From an uncultured Acinetobacter sp. (lineage in GTDB: Bacteria > Pseudomonadota > Gammaproteobacteria > Pseudomonadales > Moraxellaceae), in NCBI RefSeq assembly GCF_947624825.1, contig NZ_CANQLZ010000007.1:1-64000 (forward strand): DNA of 64,000 nt, in the 5' to 3' direction. Numbering within the stretch: position 1 is the first letter of the stretch; the number at the start of each line of letters is the position of its first letter. This document shows positions 1 to 11,681 of the stretch, piece after piece. A program made the translations under genes and the position numbers. The notes below the pieces were generated by a model that searched no databases, was not told the origin of the DNA, and saw nothing but the letters and a program-made list of their open reading frames with translations.

Positions 1-72
<72 letters not shown>

Positions 73-80
73 AGTTTTCT

Positions 81-108
81 AAAGGCTCACAACAAGGTGG
101 GCCTTTTT
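81..108 (+). terminator. Intrinsic terminator after tRNA
   Basis: AAAGGCTCAC-aacaag-GTGGGCCTTTTT stem-loop with T tract. Confidence 0.7.
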
Positions 109-284
109 GCACAGTGGACATTTGTTTTTCTGTGTAATAATGAGGGCGATTAACGCCCTTTTTTATTGGCTATCGTGTAGTGCCGACATCAATTGGTCAA
201 ATAGTCATGTTTCACTACTATTATAGTCCTGTCCAATCTTATGGTCGTTCTGACCATTGAATCGCACAAAATTGACGAGAGTAA

Positions 285-806
285 ATGAAGCTATCAAATA
301 AAACTCAAGCACTCCAAGACCTAATCGCTCCTGCTGTGCAAGCTTGTGGTGTTGACCTTTGGGGCATTGAATTTTTGCCGCAAGGAAAACGTTCTTTATT
401 ACGCATTTATATTGATAAAGATATTGATCAAACCACGCCAGTCTTAAATGAAGATGGTGAAGAAGAGCAAGGTCGCGGTATTGGCGTACAAGATTGTGTT
501 CGCGTAACACAACAAGTTGGCGCAATGCTCGACGTACATGACCCAATCTCTGGCGAATATTCACTTGAAGTATCATCTCCGGGTTGGGATCGTCCATTTT
601 TCCAATTACACCAGATGCCGGCTTATGTAGGTCAGCAAGTTGCATTGCGCCTGATTAGTGCTGTAGACAACCGTCGTAAATTTCAGGCGAAACTTGTTTC
701 AGTTGATCTTGAAAGCGAAATGATTCAAGTGGAAGTTGAAAAACAACAAGTGTTGGAAATCGACAGTCACAACATTGATAAAGCAAATTTAGTTTACCAA
801 GACTAA
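285..806 (+). CDS. rimP: Ribosome maturation factor RimP
   Basis: 173 aa ORF; RimP-like sequence ([23 protein letters not shown]...[12 protein letters not shown]); upstream of nusA. Confidence 0.95.
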   Translation: MKLSNKTQALQDLIAPAVQACGVDLWGIEFLPQGKRSLLRIYIDKDIDQTTPVLNEDGEEEQGRGIGVQDCVRVTQQVGAMLDVHDPISGEYSLEVSSPGWDRPFFQLHQMPAYVGQQVALRLISAVDNRRKFQAKLVSVDLESEMIQVEVEKQQVLEIDSHNIDKANLVYQD

Positions 807-835
807 TTGAAAAAGAATCAGAGAATAGGTGACTT

Positions 836-2320
836 ATGGCACGTGAAATTCTTACCGTAGTAGAAACGGTTAGTAACGAAAAAGGTGTACCTCGTGAAGC
901 AATCTTTGAAGCGCTTGAACAAGCGTTAGTTGCAGCAACGAAAAAGAAATTTTACGAAGGCACACACTCGGAAGAAGCACAATTACGTGTAGAAATCGAT
1001 CGTAAAACAGGTGACTACCGTACTTTCCGTCAATGGGAAGTTGTGGCTGATGAAGATCATGAAATGCCAGCGTGTCAAGATGCGATTTCTGATGTTGATC
1101 CAGCACAATGGTCATTGGGTGACATTCGCGAGCTTGAAGTTGAATCGATTGATTTTGGTCGTATTGCAGCACAAATTGCAAAGCAAGTGATTGTACAAAA
1201 GATTCGTGAAGCAGAGCGTGCTTTAATTGCTGATGCTTATGAATCTAAAGTTGGTGAGCTGATTTACGGCGAAGTGAAAAAGCAAACTAAAGATGGCTTT
1301 ATCATTGATCTTGGCGAAAATGCAGAAGCATATTTAGCACGTGAAGAAATGATTGCAAAAGAAATTTTGCGTCCTAAACAACGTGTTAATGCAATTTTGT
1401 TTAATGTTAACCGTGAAGGTCGTGGTGCACAATTACAATTGTCACGCGCTAAACCTGACATGCTGATTGCTTTGATGAAAAAGGAAATTCCAGAAATTTC
1501 TGAAGAAATCATTGAAATTAAAGCAGCTGCACGTCAACCGGGTGTTCGTGCTAAAATTGCAGTGAAAACTAACGATCATCGTATTGATCCAGTGGGTGCT
1601 TGTATTGGTATGCGTGGTACACGTATCCAAGCGGTACAATCTGAATTAAATGGTGAGCGTATTGATGTTGTGGTATGGTCAGATGATCCAGCGCAATATA
1701 TCGCAAGTGCTTTAGAGCCTGCTGATGTATCAAGCATTGTGATTGATGAAGATGCACGCACTGCAGATATCATCTTTGCAACCAGTGATCAACTTGCACG
1801 TGCCATCGGTTCACAAGGTCAAAACGTCCGTTTAGCGTCAGAATTAACTGGCTTTAAACTCGACATGATGCTTGAATCAGAATACCAAGCACGTCAACAA
1901 AATGAAGCACAACAATATTTAGACATGTTTGTGTCGCGTCTTGATATTGCTGAAGACTTAGCAATGGCTTTAGTGGAAATGGGCTTCACTTCGTTAGAAG
2001 AAATTGCATATGTTCCGGCTGAAACATTCGATGAAATCGAATTAGATGCTGAAACAGTAGAAATGTTACAAGGTCGTGCTAAAGAAATTGCTTTAGCTGA
2101 CGCATTGAAACAACAGGAAAATATCCAAGATCCAAGTGCTGAACTTCTAGCAATGGAAGGAATGACACAAGAGATTGCCTACGCGCTTGCTGCTCGTGGC
2201 GTGGTGACTGTCGATGATTTGGCAGACCAAGCTACGGATGATATCGCAGATATCGAAGCTTTAGGTGCTGAGAAAGCGGGTCAACTCATTATGAAAGCGC
2301 GCGAATCATGGTTTAACTAG
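836..2320 (+). CDS. nusA: Transcription termination/antitermination factor NusA
   Basis: 494 aa; S1/KH domains ([42 protein letters not shown]) and C-terminal acidic repeats. Confidence 0.98.
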   Translation: MAREILTVVETVSNEKGVPREAIFEALEQALVAATKKKFYEGTHSEEAQLRVEIDRKTGDYRTFRQWEVVADEDHEMPACQDAISDVDPAQWSLGDIRELEVESIDFGRIAAQIAKQVIVQKIREAERALIADAYESKVGELIYGEVKKQTKDGFIIDLGENAEAYLAREEMIAKEILRPKQRVNAILFNVNREGRGAQLQLSRAKPDMLIALMKKEIPEISEEIIEIKAAARQPGVRAKIAVKTNDHRIDPVGACIGMRGTRIQAVQSELNGERIDVVVWSDDPAQYIASALEPADVSSIVIDEDARTADIIFATSDQLARAIGSQGQNVRLASELTGFKLDMMLESEYQARQQNEAQQYLDMFVSRLDIAEDLAMALVEMGFTSLEEIAYVPAETFDEIELDAETVEMLQGRAKEIALADALKQQENIQDPSAELLAMEGMTQEIAYALAARGVVTVDDLADQATDDIADIEALGAEKAGQLIMKARESWFN

Positions 2321-2328
2321 GAGGTAAT

Positions 2329-5007
2329 ATGGCGGACAAGTCGATTAAAGATTTGGCAGTGAGCGTTAATCGCTCGGTTGAAACACTTTTAGAGCAAGTT
2401 CGTGATGCAGGCTTACCGCAACGTCAGCCTGAAGATATTATTTCCACAGAACAACAAGATACCCTCGTGAACCATTTGAAGAAAATTCATGGTCAAGACG
2501 TGGGTCAAGCAGGACAAATCACGTTGAAACGTAAAACAACCAGCACCGCTAAGGTAGCAAGTACCTCAGGTAAGGCGAAAACTATTAACGTAGAAGTTCG
2601 CAAAAAACATACTTTTGTTAAACCAGATCCAGAGCAGATCAAAGCAGAAGCATTGGCTAAAGCTGAAGCTGACAAAGCTAAAGCTCAATCTGATGCTCCA
2701 GTATCTGGCGTAAACAATGCAAACAAAGCTTTAGAAGCCATGCGTGCCGCTGCAAAACAAAGCAGTGAAAAGCAAGAAGTGTCTAAAGCTGCGGTTGTGG
2801 TAAAACGCAAATCGACGAATAAGCCAGTGGTTAAATCGCAAATTAAAGCGATTGAAACACCTGAGCAAAAACGTGCGCGTGAAGCTGAAGCTGCTAAATT
2901 AAAAGCAGTGGAAGAAGCAGCACGTCGTCGCGCAGCAGAAGAAGCGCAACAACGTACGCTTGAGCAAATGCGTCAAATGGCGTCTAAGTATTCAGCTGAA
3001 GACAATGCGCCAACGATTCGTGTTGTAGATGATTCTCCACTTGCTGCAGGCCTTGTAGGTCAAGCATACGAAGATTCATTTAACAAAGAAGACCGCGAAA
3101 TCAAACGTGGTACCAATACGCCAACTGCACGTGCACCTAAAAAAGGTGGTCGTCGTGGTCAAGAAGAGCAAAGCTTTAGCAAACAGCCTAAACGCGGTTT
3201 AAAAACTAGCTCTTCAAACAAACATGGCTTTGAAAAACCTGTTAAAAAACAAGTTTATGATGTTGAAATTGGTTCAACCATCATTGTTGCTGATCTTGCA
3301 GTTAAGATGGCAATCAAGGTGCGTGAAGTGATCAAATCACTCATGAAAATGGGTGAGCTTGTGACTCAAAACCAAGCCATTGATCAAGAAATTGCAGCGT
3401 TAATCGTAGAAGAAATGGGCCATAACCCAGTTCTTGTATCAGATACACAAGCTGAAGATAACTTACTAGAAGCAGCAGAAGAAGCGCGTGGTGTTCAATC
3501 AACGCGTGCGCCTGTTGTGACTATCATGGGTCACGTTGACCATGGTAAAACATCGCTTCTTGACCGTATTCGTCGTGCGAAAGTGGCACAAGGCGAGGCA
3601 GGTGGTATTACCCAGCATATCGGTGCTTACCATGTAACCACTGATAAAGGTATGATCACATTCCTTGATACTCCGGGACACGCAGCATTTACTGCTATGC
3701 GTTCACGTGGTGCCAAAGCGACTGATATCGTTGTTTTAGTTGTTGCAGCAGATGATGGTGTAATGCCACAAACTGCAGAAGCAATTGATCATGCGCGTGC
3801 TGCGGGTACGCCGATCATTGTTGCAATCAACAAAATGGATAAAGAATCTGCTGATCCAGATCGCGTATTAAACGAATTGACTGTGAAAGAAATCGTGCCT
3901 GAGCAATGGGGCGGTGACGTACCAGTAGCGATGGTTTCTGCGCATTCTGGTCAAGGTATTGATGAACTTCTTGATTTGATTTCACTTCAAGCTGAATTGC
4001 TTGAATTGAAAGCGTCTGAAGAAGGTGCGGCTCAAGGTGTAGTGATTGAAGCACGTGTAGACAACAGCCGTGGTGCGGTAACGTCTATTCTTGTTCAAAA
4101 CGGTACATTAAAAGTAGGTGACCTTGTTCTTGCAGGTGCATCTTACGGCCGCGTTCGTGCAATGACAGATGAAAACGGTAAACGTATTCAATCTGCAGGT
4201 CCTTCGATTCCTGTTGAAATCTTAGGTCTTCCTGAAGCGCCAATGGCGGGTGACGAAGTTCTTGTTGTAAGCGATGAGAAAAAAGCGCGTGAAGTTGCCG
4301 ATGCCCGTATGGATCGTGAACGTCAAAAACGTCTTGAGCGTCAATCTGCAATGCGTCTTGAAAACATTATGGCGTCTATGGGCAAAAAAGATGTGCCTAT
4401 CGTGAACGTTGTATTGAAAACTGACGTACGTGGTACCTTAGAAGCGCTACACGTTGCACTTGCTGATCTTGCAACAGACGAAGTGAAAGTACGTATTATT
4501 GGTTCAGGTGTTGGTGCAATCACTGAATCTGACGTAACACTTGCTGAATCTTCTGAAGCAGTATTACTTGGCTTTAACGTACGTGCCGATGCAACTGCGC
4601 GTCAAAAAGCAGATGCAGATAGCATTGACATTCGTTACTACTCAATCATCTATCAATTGATTGATGATGTGAAAGCTGCGATGAGCGGTAAGCTTGCTCC
4701 TGAACACCGTGAAACCATTCTTGGTGTGGCGCAAGTACGTGAAGTATTCCACTCAAGCAAATTTGGTGCAGCTGCAGGCTGTATGGTTCTTGAAGGCGTA
4801 TTACATCGTAACAAACCAATTCGCGTATTACGTGATGACGTGGTGGTATTCCAAGGTGAACTTGAATCGCTTCGTCGTTATAAAGAAGTGGTTGAAGAAG
4901 TTCGTGCCGGTATGGAATGTGGTCTTGCAGTTAAAGGCTACAAAGACATTAAGGCATTGGATAAGATCGAAGTATACGACGTACAATTGATTAAACGGAG
5001 TCTTTAA
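2329..5007 (+). CDS. infB: Translation initiation factor IF-2
   Basis: 892 aa; G motifs [32 protein letters not shown]. Confidence 0.99.
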   Translation: MADKSIKDLAVSVNRSVETLLEQVRDAGLPQRQPEDIISTEQQDTLVNHLKKIHGQDVGQAGQITLKRKTTSTAKVASTSGKAKTINVEVRKKHTFVKPDPEQIKAEALAKAEADKAKAQSDAPVSGVNNANKALEAMRAAAKQSSEKQEVSKAAVVVKRKSTNKPVVKSQIKAIETPEQKRAREAEAAKLKAVEEAARRRAAEEAQQRTLEQMRQMASKYSAEDNAPTIRVVDDSPLAAGLVGQAYEDSFNKEDREIKRGTNTPTARAPKKGGRRGQEEQSFSKQPKRGLKTSSSNKHGFEKPVKKQVYDVEIGSTIIVADLAVKMAIKVREVIKSLMKMGELVTQNQAIDQEIAALIVEEMGHNPVLVSDTQAEDNLLEAAEEARGVQSTRAPVVTIMGHVDHGKTSLLDRIRRAKVAQGEAGGITQHIGAYHVTTDKGMITFLDTPGHAAFTAMRSRGAKATDIVVLVVAADDGVMPQTAEAIDHARAAGTPIIVAINKMDKESADPDRVLNELTVKEIVPEQWGGDVPVAMVSAHSGQGIDELLDLISLQAELLELKASEEGAAQGVVIEARVDNSRGAVTSILVQNGTLKVGDLVLAGASYGRVRAMTDENGKRIQSAGPSIPVEILGLPEAPMAGDEVLVVSDEKKAREVADARMDRERQKRLERQSAMRLENIMASMGKKDVPIVNVVLKTDVRGTLEALHVALADLATDEVKVRIIGSGVGAITESDVTLAESSEAVLLGFNVRADATARQKADADSIDIRYYSIIYQLIDDVKAAMSGKLAPEHRETILGVAQVREVFHSSKFGAAAGCMVLEGVLHRNKPIRVLRDDVVVFQGELESLRRYKEVVEEVRAGMECGLAVKGYKDIKALDKIEVYDVQLIKRSL

Positions 5008-5411
5008 TGGCCGGTAGTCAACGTCTGAAGCGTATGGCGGACACAGTACAGCGCGAGTTGTCTGAACTGATCCGTCAGGAGCTAAAAGATCCGCGTTTAG
5101 GTGGTCTTGTGACCATCTCTGCGGTCAAAGTTAGCCCAGACTTAGGTTATGCTGAAGTGTATGTGACCGTGATGGGTCGTGAGCTTGGCGATGAGCAAAG
5201 TGAAACGGCAAATAAAGAAACTTTAGAGGTGTTAAACAAAGCCTCTGGTTTCTTGCGCCATGAACTGAGCCGTCGTATTAAGACACGTATTACGCCACGT
5301 TTGCGTTTCCACTATGACAAAACCAATGCGTATGGTAACTATATGTTTGGTCTGATTGCAGAAGCTGTGAAGGATTTACCTACAGCCGATGACAAGAAAG
5401 ACGACGAATAA
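5007..5411 (+). CDS. rbfA: 30S ribosome-binding factor RbfA
   Basis: 134 aa; start overlaps infB stop (TAATG); RbfA-like (RVQRELSELIRQELKDPRLGGLVTIS). Confidence 0.96.
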   Translation: MAGSQRLKRMADTVQRELSELIRQELKDPRLGGLVTISAVKVSPDLGYAEVYVTVMGRELGDEQSETANKETLEVLNKASGFLRHELSRRIKTRITPRLRFHYDKTNAYGNYMFGLIAEAVKDLPTADDKKDDE

Positions 5412-5419
5412 GTTGTCAT

Positions 5420-5448
5420 AAAAAAAGCCACCTTCGGGTGGCTTTTTT
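5420..5448. terminator. Bidirectional intrinsic terminator between rbfA and mnhG
   Basis: AAAAAAGCCACCttcgGGTGGCTTTTTT between convergent genes. Confidence 0.9.
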
Positions 5449-5451
5449 GAT

Positions 5452-5859
5452 TTAGGCAATGTCATTATTGTCGTGTTTGACTTGCTTTTGATAGCGTTTA
5501 AAACTACGACGATGTTTTTGCCACGGTAATGGTCGCTCTAAACTCTCAGGTACATCGCCACTCATCGAGCGTAAACGTAAGTGTAGGGCAGCCTGTGCCA
5601 TTAAGTTGGCCGATACCGGCGCGGTAATAAAGGCAAACAAGGTAATTAAGATTTCGGCAAAGCCAAAACGGCCATGTGCTGCTGAAAAAATAATAGCGGC
5701 CATTAAAAAGCCACCTAAACCTAAAGTGCTTGATTTAGTTGGGGCATGGAGGCGCATAAATAAATCGGGCAGACGCACCATGCCAATGCCGCCAACCAAC
5801 ATAAATAAACCACCCATGACCAAAAAAATCGACACCAATATTTCTAAAACTAAAGACAT
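5452..5859 (-). CDS. mnhG: Na+/H+ antiporter subunit G (Mrp/Mnh)
   Basis: 135 aa; PhaG/MnhG features (GGIGMVRLPDLFMRLHAPTKSSTLG). Confidence 0.93.
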   Translation of the reverse strand: MSLVLEILVSIFLVMGGLFMLVGGIGMVRLPDLFMRLHAPTKSSTLGLGGFLMAAIIFSAAHGRFGFAEILITLFAFITAPVSANLMAQAALHLRLRSMSGDVPESLERPLPWQKHRRSFKRYQKQVKHDNNDIA

Positions 5860-5869
5860 ACAGTCGCTC

Positions 5870-6148
5870 CTAGTCGATCACGTGACCGGTGGTAAAGTAA
5901 CGTGCTAAGGCAGCAGTGGAGACAAAGCCTAGCATCGCCACCAACAAGGCACCTTCAAACAGTGAAGTGCTTGCCCAATAAATCCCGAGTACAATGACTA
6001 AGCCTGTTGCATTTAAAAATAAGGTATCAAGTGCTAATAAGCGATCTACAATTGATGGACCAATCACAAGGCGATACAAGCACATCAGCATCGACAGGGT
6101 AATGGCAAGCAAGCTAATGCCCAGTGCATAAGGCAAAATGGTGTTCAT
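5870..6148 (-). CDS. mnhF: Na+/H+ antiporter subunit F (Mrp/Mnh)
   Basis: 92 aa; MnhF motif (RLVIGPSIVDRLLALDTL). Confidence 0.92.
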   Translation of the reverse strand: MNTILPYALGISLLAITLSMLMCLYRLVIGPSIVDRLLALDTLFLNATGLVIVLGIYWASTSLFEGALLVAMLGFVSTAALARYFTTGHVID

Positions 6149-6663
6149 GCAACATCTCCTGTCTGTACGTCAAAAATTTCCATGAGTGGTTTTTCATAGC
6201 GTGCTTTGATGAGACGAATTTCTTCATCTACATCGTCTGTACTTAAAGCATGTACCAAAATATCACCACGATCTTGGTCAATACCCGCTGTGACCGTACC
6301 CGGCGTGGTGGTAATGATCATCGCTAATAAGGTATTGACTTGCTCATGTTTGGTTTCTAGTGGTACACGAAACCATTTAGGTTGCAATTTGTCGGTAGGA
6401 CCTAACACCAATTTAGCCACGCGCAAATTAGAAATCACAATGTCCCACAGCACCACTAAAAATAGTTTAAAAGACGGTAGCCAATGAATGTCGGGGGTGC
6501 GCTCTACAAAAGGCCGAATTAAGCGTGGGATGGCAATGGCAAGAATTAAGGCCATGACCAAAGTACCCGCTTCCAAACTCTGCGCTAACATGATCCAACT
6601 GACACCAACCAATACCGAAACAAAAGGATGCGGCAGCCAGCGTTGGAAAAAGCTGTATTGCAT
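6145..6663 (-). CDS. mnhE: Na+/H+ antiporter subunit E (Mrp/Mnh)
   Basis: 172 aa; MnhE family (ITTTPGTVTAGID); overlaps mnhF. Confidence 0.92.
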   Translation of the reverse strand: MQYSFFQRWLPHPFVSVLVGVSWIMLAQSLEAGTLVMALILAIAIPRLIRPFVERTPDIHWLPSFKLFLVVLWDIVISNLRVAKLVLGPTDKLQPKWFRVPLETKHEQVNTLLAMIITTTPGTVTAGIDQDRGDILVHALSTDDVDEEIRLIKARYEKPLMEIFDVQTGDVA

Positions 6664-8474
6664 TAGTAGCCCTCCTGTACGGGTTGTAGTTTATCACCGC
6701 TAGGATCACTCAATTGTTGTTGCTGTTTGAGGATTTGGCGCTGTTTAAAATCTGAAATATGCTCACCTTGTAAGGTGTTTTCAGATATCACATATGGAAT
6801 AAGGTGCGCGTTTGGATCAATGCTTTCACCACCATATTTGGTTTGTGGAAGATTTTCTGGATCATAGGGCTGCACGCTAATGGCTTGGTTGTCAGCATCA
6901 TGTTTTAAAATGGTGGCTTCATACAATTCATTATGTTGAATTTGCACGGCTGTGCTGTGCATATAACGCTGAATGGGACTGGTCAATAGCACATAGCCTA
7001 TTAGTAGGGCTAACAGTATATAAATGGCTGTGTCATTGCGTGGCGGTGCCTTTGCAGGTAGCACTTGATAAGCAAGATAGGCGTCGCTGGTGACATCGTC
7101 TTCAGGTTTTGTGGCACGCCAAAACAGAATAAAACCAACGCGGGTAAAGCCAATAATGCTCAGTAAGCTCACCAACAGTAAAGTGGCAATAATCCAAGCT
7201 TGATAAGCATGTCCTGCTGTGGCTTGTAAAATAAATACTTTACCTAAAAAGCCACTAAAAGGCGGCAAACCTGCCATCATTAAAGCAATGATAAAAAAGG
7301 TGATTGAAGCAATTTTTTGTTGTTTGATCTGTGGGGCAACTTTGAGGTGGTCTTTAAACTCACCCCGTTGTGAGGTGATCCAACCGCCCATTAAATACAG
7401 TGCAGCTGCAATCAAGGTACTGTGTAACATGTAATACAATGCACCGGCCCATGCTTGTGGGTTTAGCATGGCAATTGCCACTAAAATTGTGCCCACAGAA
7501 GACAAAATCATAAAGCCAACAAAACGGCGTAAGCGCTCAGCACCCAATGCTGCAATGGCACCATACAGTGACGTGATCAGACCAATCGTGAGTAACCATG
7601 GCGCCAAAATGCTATGGCTTAAGGGGTCATCAAAGACTGTCCCATTAATCCGTAAGATGGCATAAATCCCGACCTTGGTCATAATGGTAAAGAATGCAGC
7701 AACGGGTGTGGCTGCCACAGCGTAAGTTTTTGGTAGCCAAAAACCTACGGGTAACATGGCAGCTTTAATCCCAAACACCACAAATAGCATGAGACCACCA
7801 GCCACCGCCAAGCGATGCTCAGCAGGTTCAAGCAGCGGCATTAAACGTGCCACGTCGGTCATATTTAAACTACCAACGCTGCCATAAATCATGCCCAAAC
7901 CAATTAAAAATAGCGCAGATGCTAATAAATTAATGGTGACATAATGAATGCCTAGCTGAAAACGCACCTTGCCCTGACCATGTAATAGCAATACATAAGA
8001 TGCCATCAGCAAGATTTCAAAAAACACAAATAGGTTAAATAAATCGCCCGTTAAAAATGCTCCGCACAGACCCATAATCAGAAAGTGCAGCATGGCATGG
8101 AAATAACGACCGCGTTCATCCCATTGTCGGCTGGCGTACCATAAAATTGGAACAGCAAGGGTATAGGTCAGCACCAACATTAAGGCCGAAAGCTGATCAA
8201 GCACTAAAATAATGCCAAAAGGTGCAGCCCATTCACTTAAGTTATAAATGATAATTTGCCCACTACTGGCATAACTTAAATAGCAAAGGGCTGTGGCTAA
8301 ACCTAATGTTGCAGAAATATAGCTAATACCACGACGCCATGGTTGACGCCAATCATAGGCCAATGAACCCGAACCCGGATTGCCCAATAACAGCAAAATG
8401 AAAGCAGTTAAAGCTGGAATTAAAATACTAAAAATAGGTGCGTGTTGCTGCCAAAAATGCAGAAGATCAGTCAT
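6663..8474 (-). CDS. mnhD: Na+/H+ antiporter subunit D (Mrp/Mnh)
   Basis: 603 aa NuoN/MnhD-like polytopic protein (TGDLFNLFVFFEILLMASYVLL). Confidence 0.94.
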   Translation of the reverse strand: MTDLLHFWQQHAPIFSILIPALTAFILLLLGNPGSGSLAYDWRQPWRRGISYISATLGLATALCYLSYASSGQIIIYNLSEWAAPFGIILVLDQLSALMLVLTYTLAVPILWYASRQWDERGRYFHAMLHFLIMGLCGAFLTGDLFNLFVFFEILLMASYVLLLHGQGKVRFQLGIHYVTINLLASALFLIGLGMIYGSVGSLNMTDVARLMPLLEPAEHRLAVAGGLMLFVVFGIKAAMLPVGFWLPKTYAVAATPVAAFFTIMTKVGIYAILRINGTVFDDPLSHSILAPWLLTIGLITSLYGAIAALGAERLRRFVGFMILSSVGTILVAIAMLNPQAWAGALYYMLHSTLIAAALYLMGGWITSQRGEFKDHLKVAPQIKQQKIASITFFIIALMMAGLPPFSGFLGKVFILQATAGHAYQAWIIATLLLVSLLSIIGFTRVGFILFWRATKPEDDVTSDAYLAYQVLPAKAPPRNDTAIYILLALLIGYVLLTSPIQRYMHSTAVQIQHNELYEATILKHDADNQAISVQPYDPENLPQTKYGGESIDPNAHLIPYVISENTLQGEHISDFKQRQILKQQQQLSDPSGDKLQPVQEGY

Positions 8475-8839
8475 TAGGGCTCATCCTCGCGTGGGTCAAT
8501 GGCAGGTAGATCTTCTTTAGAGTCAACGTGATCTGTCCCTGATTCAAAGCGGCTGCGTAGTGCCAATTGCACAATAAAGGCGGTGGTGGCAAAACCAATC
8601 ACAATAGCAGTAAGTACCAATGCTTGTGGTAGTGGGTCGGTGGCTTGTGTGGTATTGGTGAGGACGGCAGGTGAATTAATCTGCACGCGTCCCATGGTAA
8701 ACAAGAAAATATTGACCGCATAACCAATCATGGCCAAGCCCAATACCACCGGAAAAGTACGCGCACGTAGCACCAAATAAATGCCTGTGGCGATTAATAA
8801 ACCAATGGCAGAGGCCAATAAAAATTCTAAGCTGATCAT
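8474..8839 (-). CDS. mnhC: Na+/H+ antiporter subunit C (Mrp/Mnh)
   Basis: 121 aa NuoK-like (DPLPQALVLTAIVIGFATTAF). Confidence 0.94.
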   Translation of the reverse strand: MISLEFLLASAIGLLIATGIYLVLRARTFPVVLGLAMIGYAVNIFLFTMGRVQINSPAVLTNTTQATDPLPQALVLTAIVIGFATTAFIVQLALRSRFESGTDHVDSKEDLPAIDPREDEP

Positions 8840-8840
8840 C

Positions 8841-11681
8841 TTATTTCCCCTTTGGTACTGGACCTGACATGCTTGAATGACGTGAGTCGCCCAGCACCGA
8901 GATCAGTAACATACTTGCACCTACCACCGTGATATACACCCCTAAATCAAACAGTGCTGCTGAAGCCAAATGCATCTCGCCCAACACAGGAGGCGATACA
9001 TAAATATGTGCACTGGTTAAGAACGGACGACCCCAAAACCACGCCCCAATTCCAGATAGGCCTGCGATGACTAAACCTGCGCCAATCCAAATTTCATATA
9101 AGCGTCCAGACTTAGCTTTTAGCATTTGTTCAGTGCGATCTTGACCTAAAGCAATATATTGAATGACCAATGCCATAGCCGTGACTAAACCTGCAATAAA
9201 GCCACCACCTGGTAAGTTATGACCACGTAAGAAGATATACACGCTGACCACTAAAGCCAGCGGTAAAATCCATGAGGCGGTCATGCGTAGCATTAAAGGT
9301 GATGGGTTAAAGCGATAAGTTAAGCCTTGGGTAATGGTGGTACCATGCGCACGCATACCATCCATCATGCATAACGCGCCAATTGCCGCGATGCCAAGAA
9401 CGGTGATTTCACCAAAGGTATCAAAGCCACGGAAATCTACTAAAATTACGTTCACCACGTTGGTACCGCCACCCAGTGGAATAGATTGCTGCATAAAGAA
9501 CCACGAAATCGAGTTGTGATCCCGGGTCATAATCAGCCAAGCAATCCAACCAATCGACAAACCGCCACCAATGGCAATTAAAGCATCACGCCAACGACGT
9601 GAACGACTTGATTCATAAGGCGTAAGTTGCGGCAATAAAGACAAGCTCATCAGCAACAACACCGTGGTGACTACATCTACCGTAATTTGGGTTAAAGCCA
9701 AATCGGGTGCCGACAATGCTACAAACATCATGGTGACCACTAAGCCCACGGCACCACTAATCAACACAGCTTTGATACGTTCATGGTGGAACCACAACAT
9801 CATCCAGCAAGCTGAGAACAATAACAGCCACAACACAATGGCTAAAATAGGTGCCGGAGTTAAGATACGCGTGCCTGTGGTTAAACCTTGGAACAACAGT
9901 GGCATGGCCACCAACACCAAGGTAAACACAATAATGTAAAATAAATAGCTTTGTAGTGAACCTGTTTCAGTATGGACTTTAAGCTTACGTGCCCATTGTA
10001 ATAAATGTTTAAGCGCATCTTCAAAGAGTAACTTGCCTTGCAGTTTACCTAAGTAAGGATCAAGGTCGATGTCACGCAAACGTCCACCTTTTGCCAAAGC
10101 AAAATAAAACAGTAAACCACCCACTAGGGCAATCACACTCATCAATAGCGGTGCATTAATCCCATGCCAAATAGCAAGGTGAGTGCCTTCAAAAGCGAAG
10201 TTTTGCGTACTGGCGCGGGTCGTGGCATTGACGATATGTTCAAGCAATAAACTTGGTAAAATTCCGACTAAAATACATAAAATAGCAAGCAACGTGGCAG
10301 GTGCACGCATACCAAAAGGTGGTTCATGCGCGTCTTTATTGGGTACGTTTTTACCCAGAGGACCATCAAAAAATACCCCATGCACCAAACGTGTTGAATA
10401 GGCCACGGCAAAAATACCGGCTAAAGTTGCCACCACTGCCGAAGCAATCATGATTGGGCCAGTTAAGTTCGCCAATAATTCGGTGAAGAACATCTCTTTA
10501 GATAAAAAGCCATTGGTCAGTGGTACACCCGCCATAGATGCGGCAGTAATCATGGTCAGTGTGGCGGTAAATGGCAACAGTTGCCATAGACCCGATAACT
10601 TACGTAAATCACGGGTGCCTGATTCATGGTCAATAATGCCGGCAATCATAAACAGTGCCGCTTTAAACGTGGCATGGTTAATAATGTGGAACATGGCAGC
10701 GGCCACCGCAAGCGATGATCCAATGCCCAATAAACACATAATTAAGCCTAAATGACTGATGGTGGAATAAGCCAATAAGCCTTTTAAATCTTCCTTGAAA
10801 ATGGCAAAAAATGCAGCCATACATAAGGTCAACAAACCTACAAAGGTCACAATGTTATGAAATAACGCAGCGCCGGCAAAAATTGGCAATAAACGCGCCA
10901 CTAAGAAAATACCGGCTTTGACCATGGTGGCAGAATGCAAGTAAGCCGACACCGGTGTTGGCGCAGCCATGGCATTGGGCAGCCAAAAGTGAAAAGGAAA
11001 TTGTGCACTTTTGGTAAAAGCACCCAACAATACCAATAACAACATAGGCACAAATAAAGCATGACTTTGGATTTGATCCGTCATTGTTAAAATCTGATCA
11101 ATTTCATAGGTGCCGGTGATTTGTCCTAATAAAATAAAACCACCGAGCATGCCAAGACCGCCCATACCGGTAATGGTGAGAGCCATGCGTGAGCCGCGTT
11201 GTGCAGCATCGTAATTGCTCCAATAACCCACCAATAAAAATGATGAAATACTGGTCAACTCCCAAAACGTCAGCAGTAAAATCAAGTTGTTGGACAGCGC
11301 AATCCCAAGCATTGCTGCCATAAACAACATTAAAAGCATATACAGCTTACTGAGCGAGTTTTTGGGGCCCAAATAGTAATAGGCATAAATAAAAATTAAT
11401 GTGCCAATCCCACTAATGAGCAGCGCAAAGAGCAAACCCAAAGCGTCAAGCCTAAAGCTTAAATTTAAGCCCAATTCAGGTAGCCAACGCCATGTTTGTT
11501 GAATAACCTGACCATTGAATACATCAGGGGCATGTAAAAGCAGTAAAACTAAACTGCTTAAACTGATGCCAATAGCCGCTAAAGCTGTTACCCCGCGCGA
11601 AAATTGCTTCAGCCACGAGACAAGGGTGGTGCCTAGTACTAGCGGTAATAAGATAATAATCGGTAGCACACTGATATCCAT
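8841..11681 (-). CDS. mnhA: Na+/H+ antiporter subunit A with fused B domain (Mrp/Mnh)
   Basis: 946 aa; NuoL-like N-terminal part (FWELTSISSFLLVGYW, PVSAYLHSATMVKAGIFL) plus C-terminal MnhB-like part (RGHNLPGGGFIAGLV). Confidence 0.95.
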   Translation of the reverse strand: MDISVLPIIILLPLVLGTTLVSWLKQFSRGVTALAAIGISLSSLVLLLLHAPDVFNGQVIQQTWRWLPELGLNLSFRLDALGLLFALLISGIGTLIFIYAYYYLGPKNSLSKLYMLLMLFMAAMLGIALSNNLILLLTFWELTSISSFLLVGYWSNYDAAQRGSRMALTITGMGGLGMLGGFILLGQITGTYEIDQILTMTDQIQSHALFVPMLLLVLLGAFTKSAQFPFHFWLPNAMAAPTPVSAYLHSATMVKAGIFLVARLLPIFAGAALFHNIVTFVGLLTLCMAAFFAIFKEDLKGLLAYSTISHLGLIMCLLGIGSSLAVAAAMFHIINHATFKAALFMIAGIIDHESGTRDLRKLSGLWQLLPFTATLTMITAASMAGVPLTNGFLSKEMFFTELLANLTGPIMIASAVVATLAGIFAVAYSTRLVHGVFFDGPLGKNVPNKDAHEPPFGMRAPATLLAILCILVGILPSLLLEHIVNATTRASTQNFAFEGTHLAIWHGINAPLLMSVIALVGGLLFYFALAKGGRLRDIDLDPYLGKLQGKLLFEDALKHLLQWARKLKVHTETGSLQSYLFYIIVFTLVLVAMPLLFQGLTTGTRILTPAPILAIVLWLLLFSACWMMLWFHHERIKAVLISGAVGLVVTMMFVALSAPDLALTQITVDVVTTVLLLMSLSLLPQLTPYESSRSRRWRDALIAIGGGLSIGWIAWLIMTRDHNSISWFFMQQSIPLGGGTNVVNVILVDFRGFDTFGEITVLGIAAIGALCMMDGMRAHGTTITQGLTYRFNPSPLMLRMTASWILPLALVVSVYIFLRGHNLPGGGFIAGLVTAMALVIQYIALGQDRTEQMLKAKSGRLYEIWIGAGLVIAGLSGIGAWFWGRPFLTSAHIYVSPPVLGEMHLASAALFDLGVYITVVGASMLLISVLGDSRHSSMSGPVPKGK

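Noticed and set aside
205-645. 146-aa minus-strand ORF opposite rimP
   Set aside because: Antisense to a conserved gene with low-complexity composition (His/Leu/Gln rich) expected from antisense translation.
4694-4990. 98-aa + strand ORF inside infB
   Set aside because: Out-of-frame inside a highly conserved coding region, no RBS evidence.
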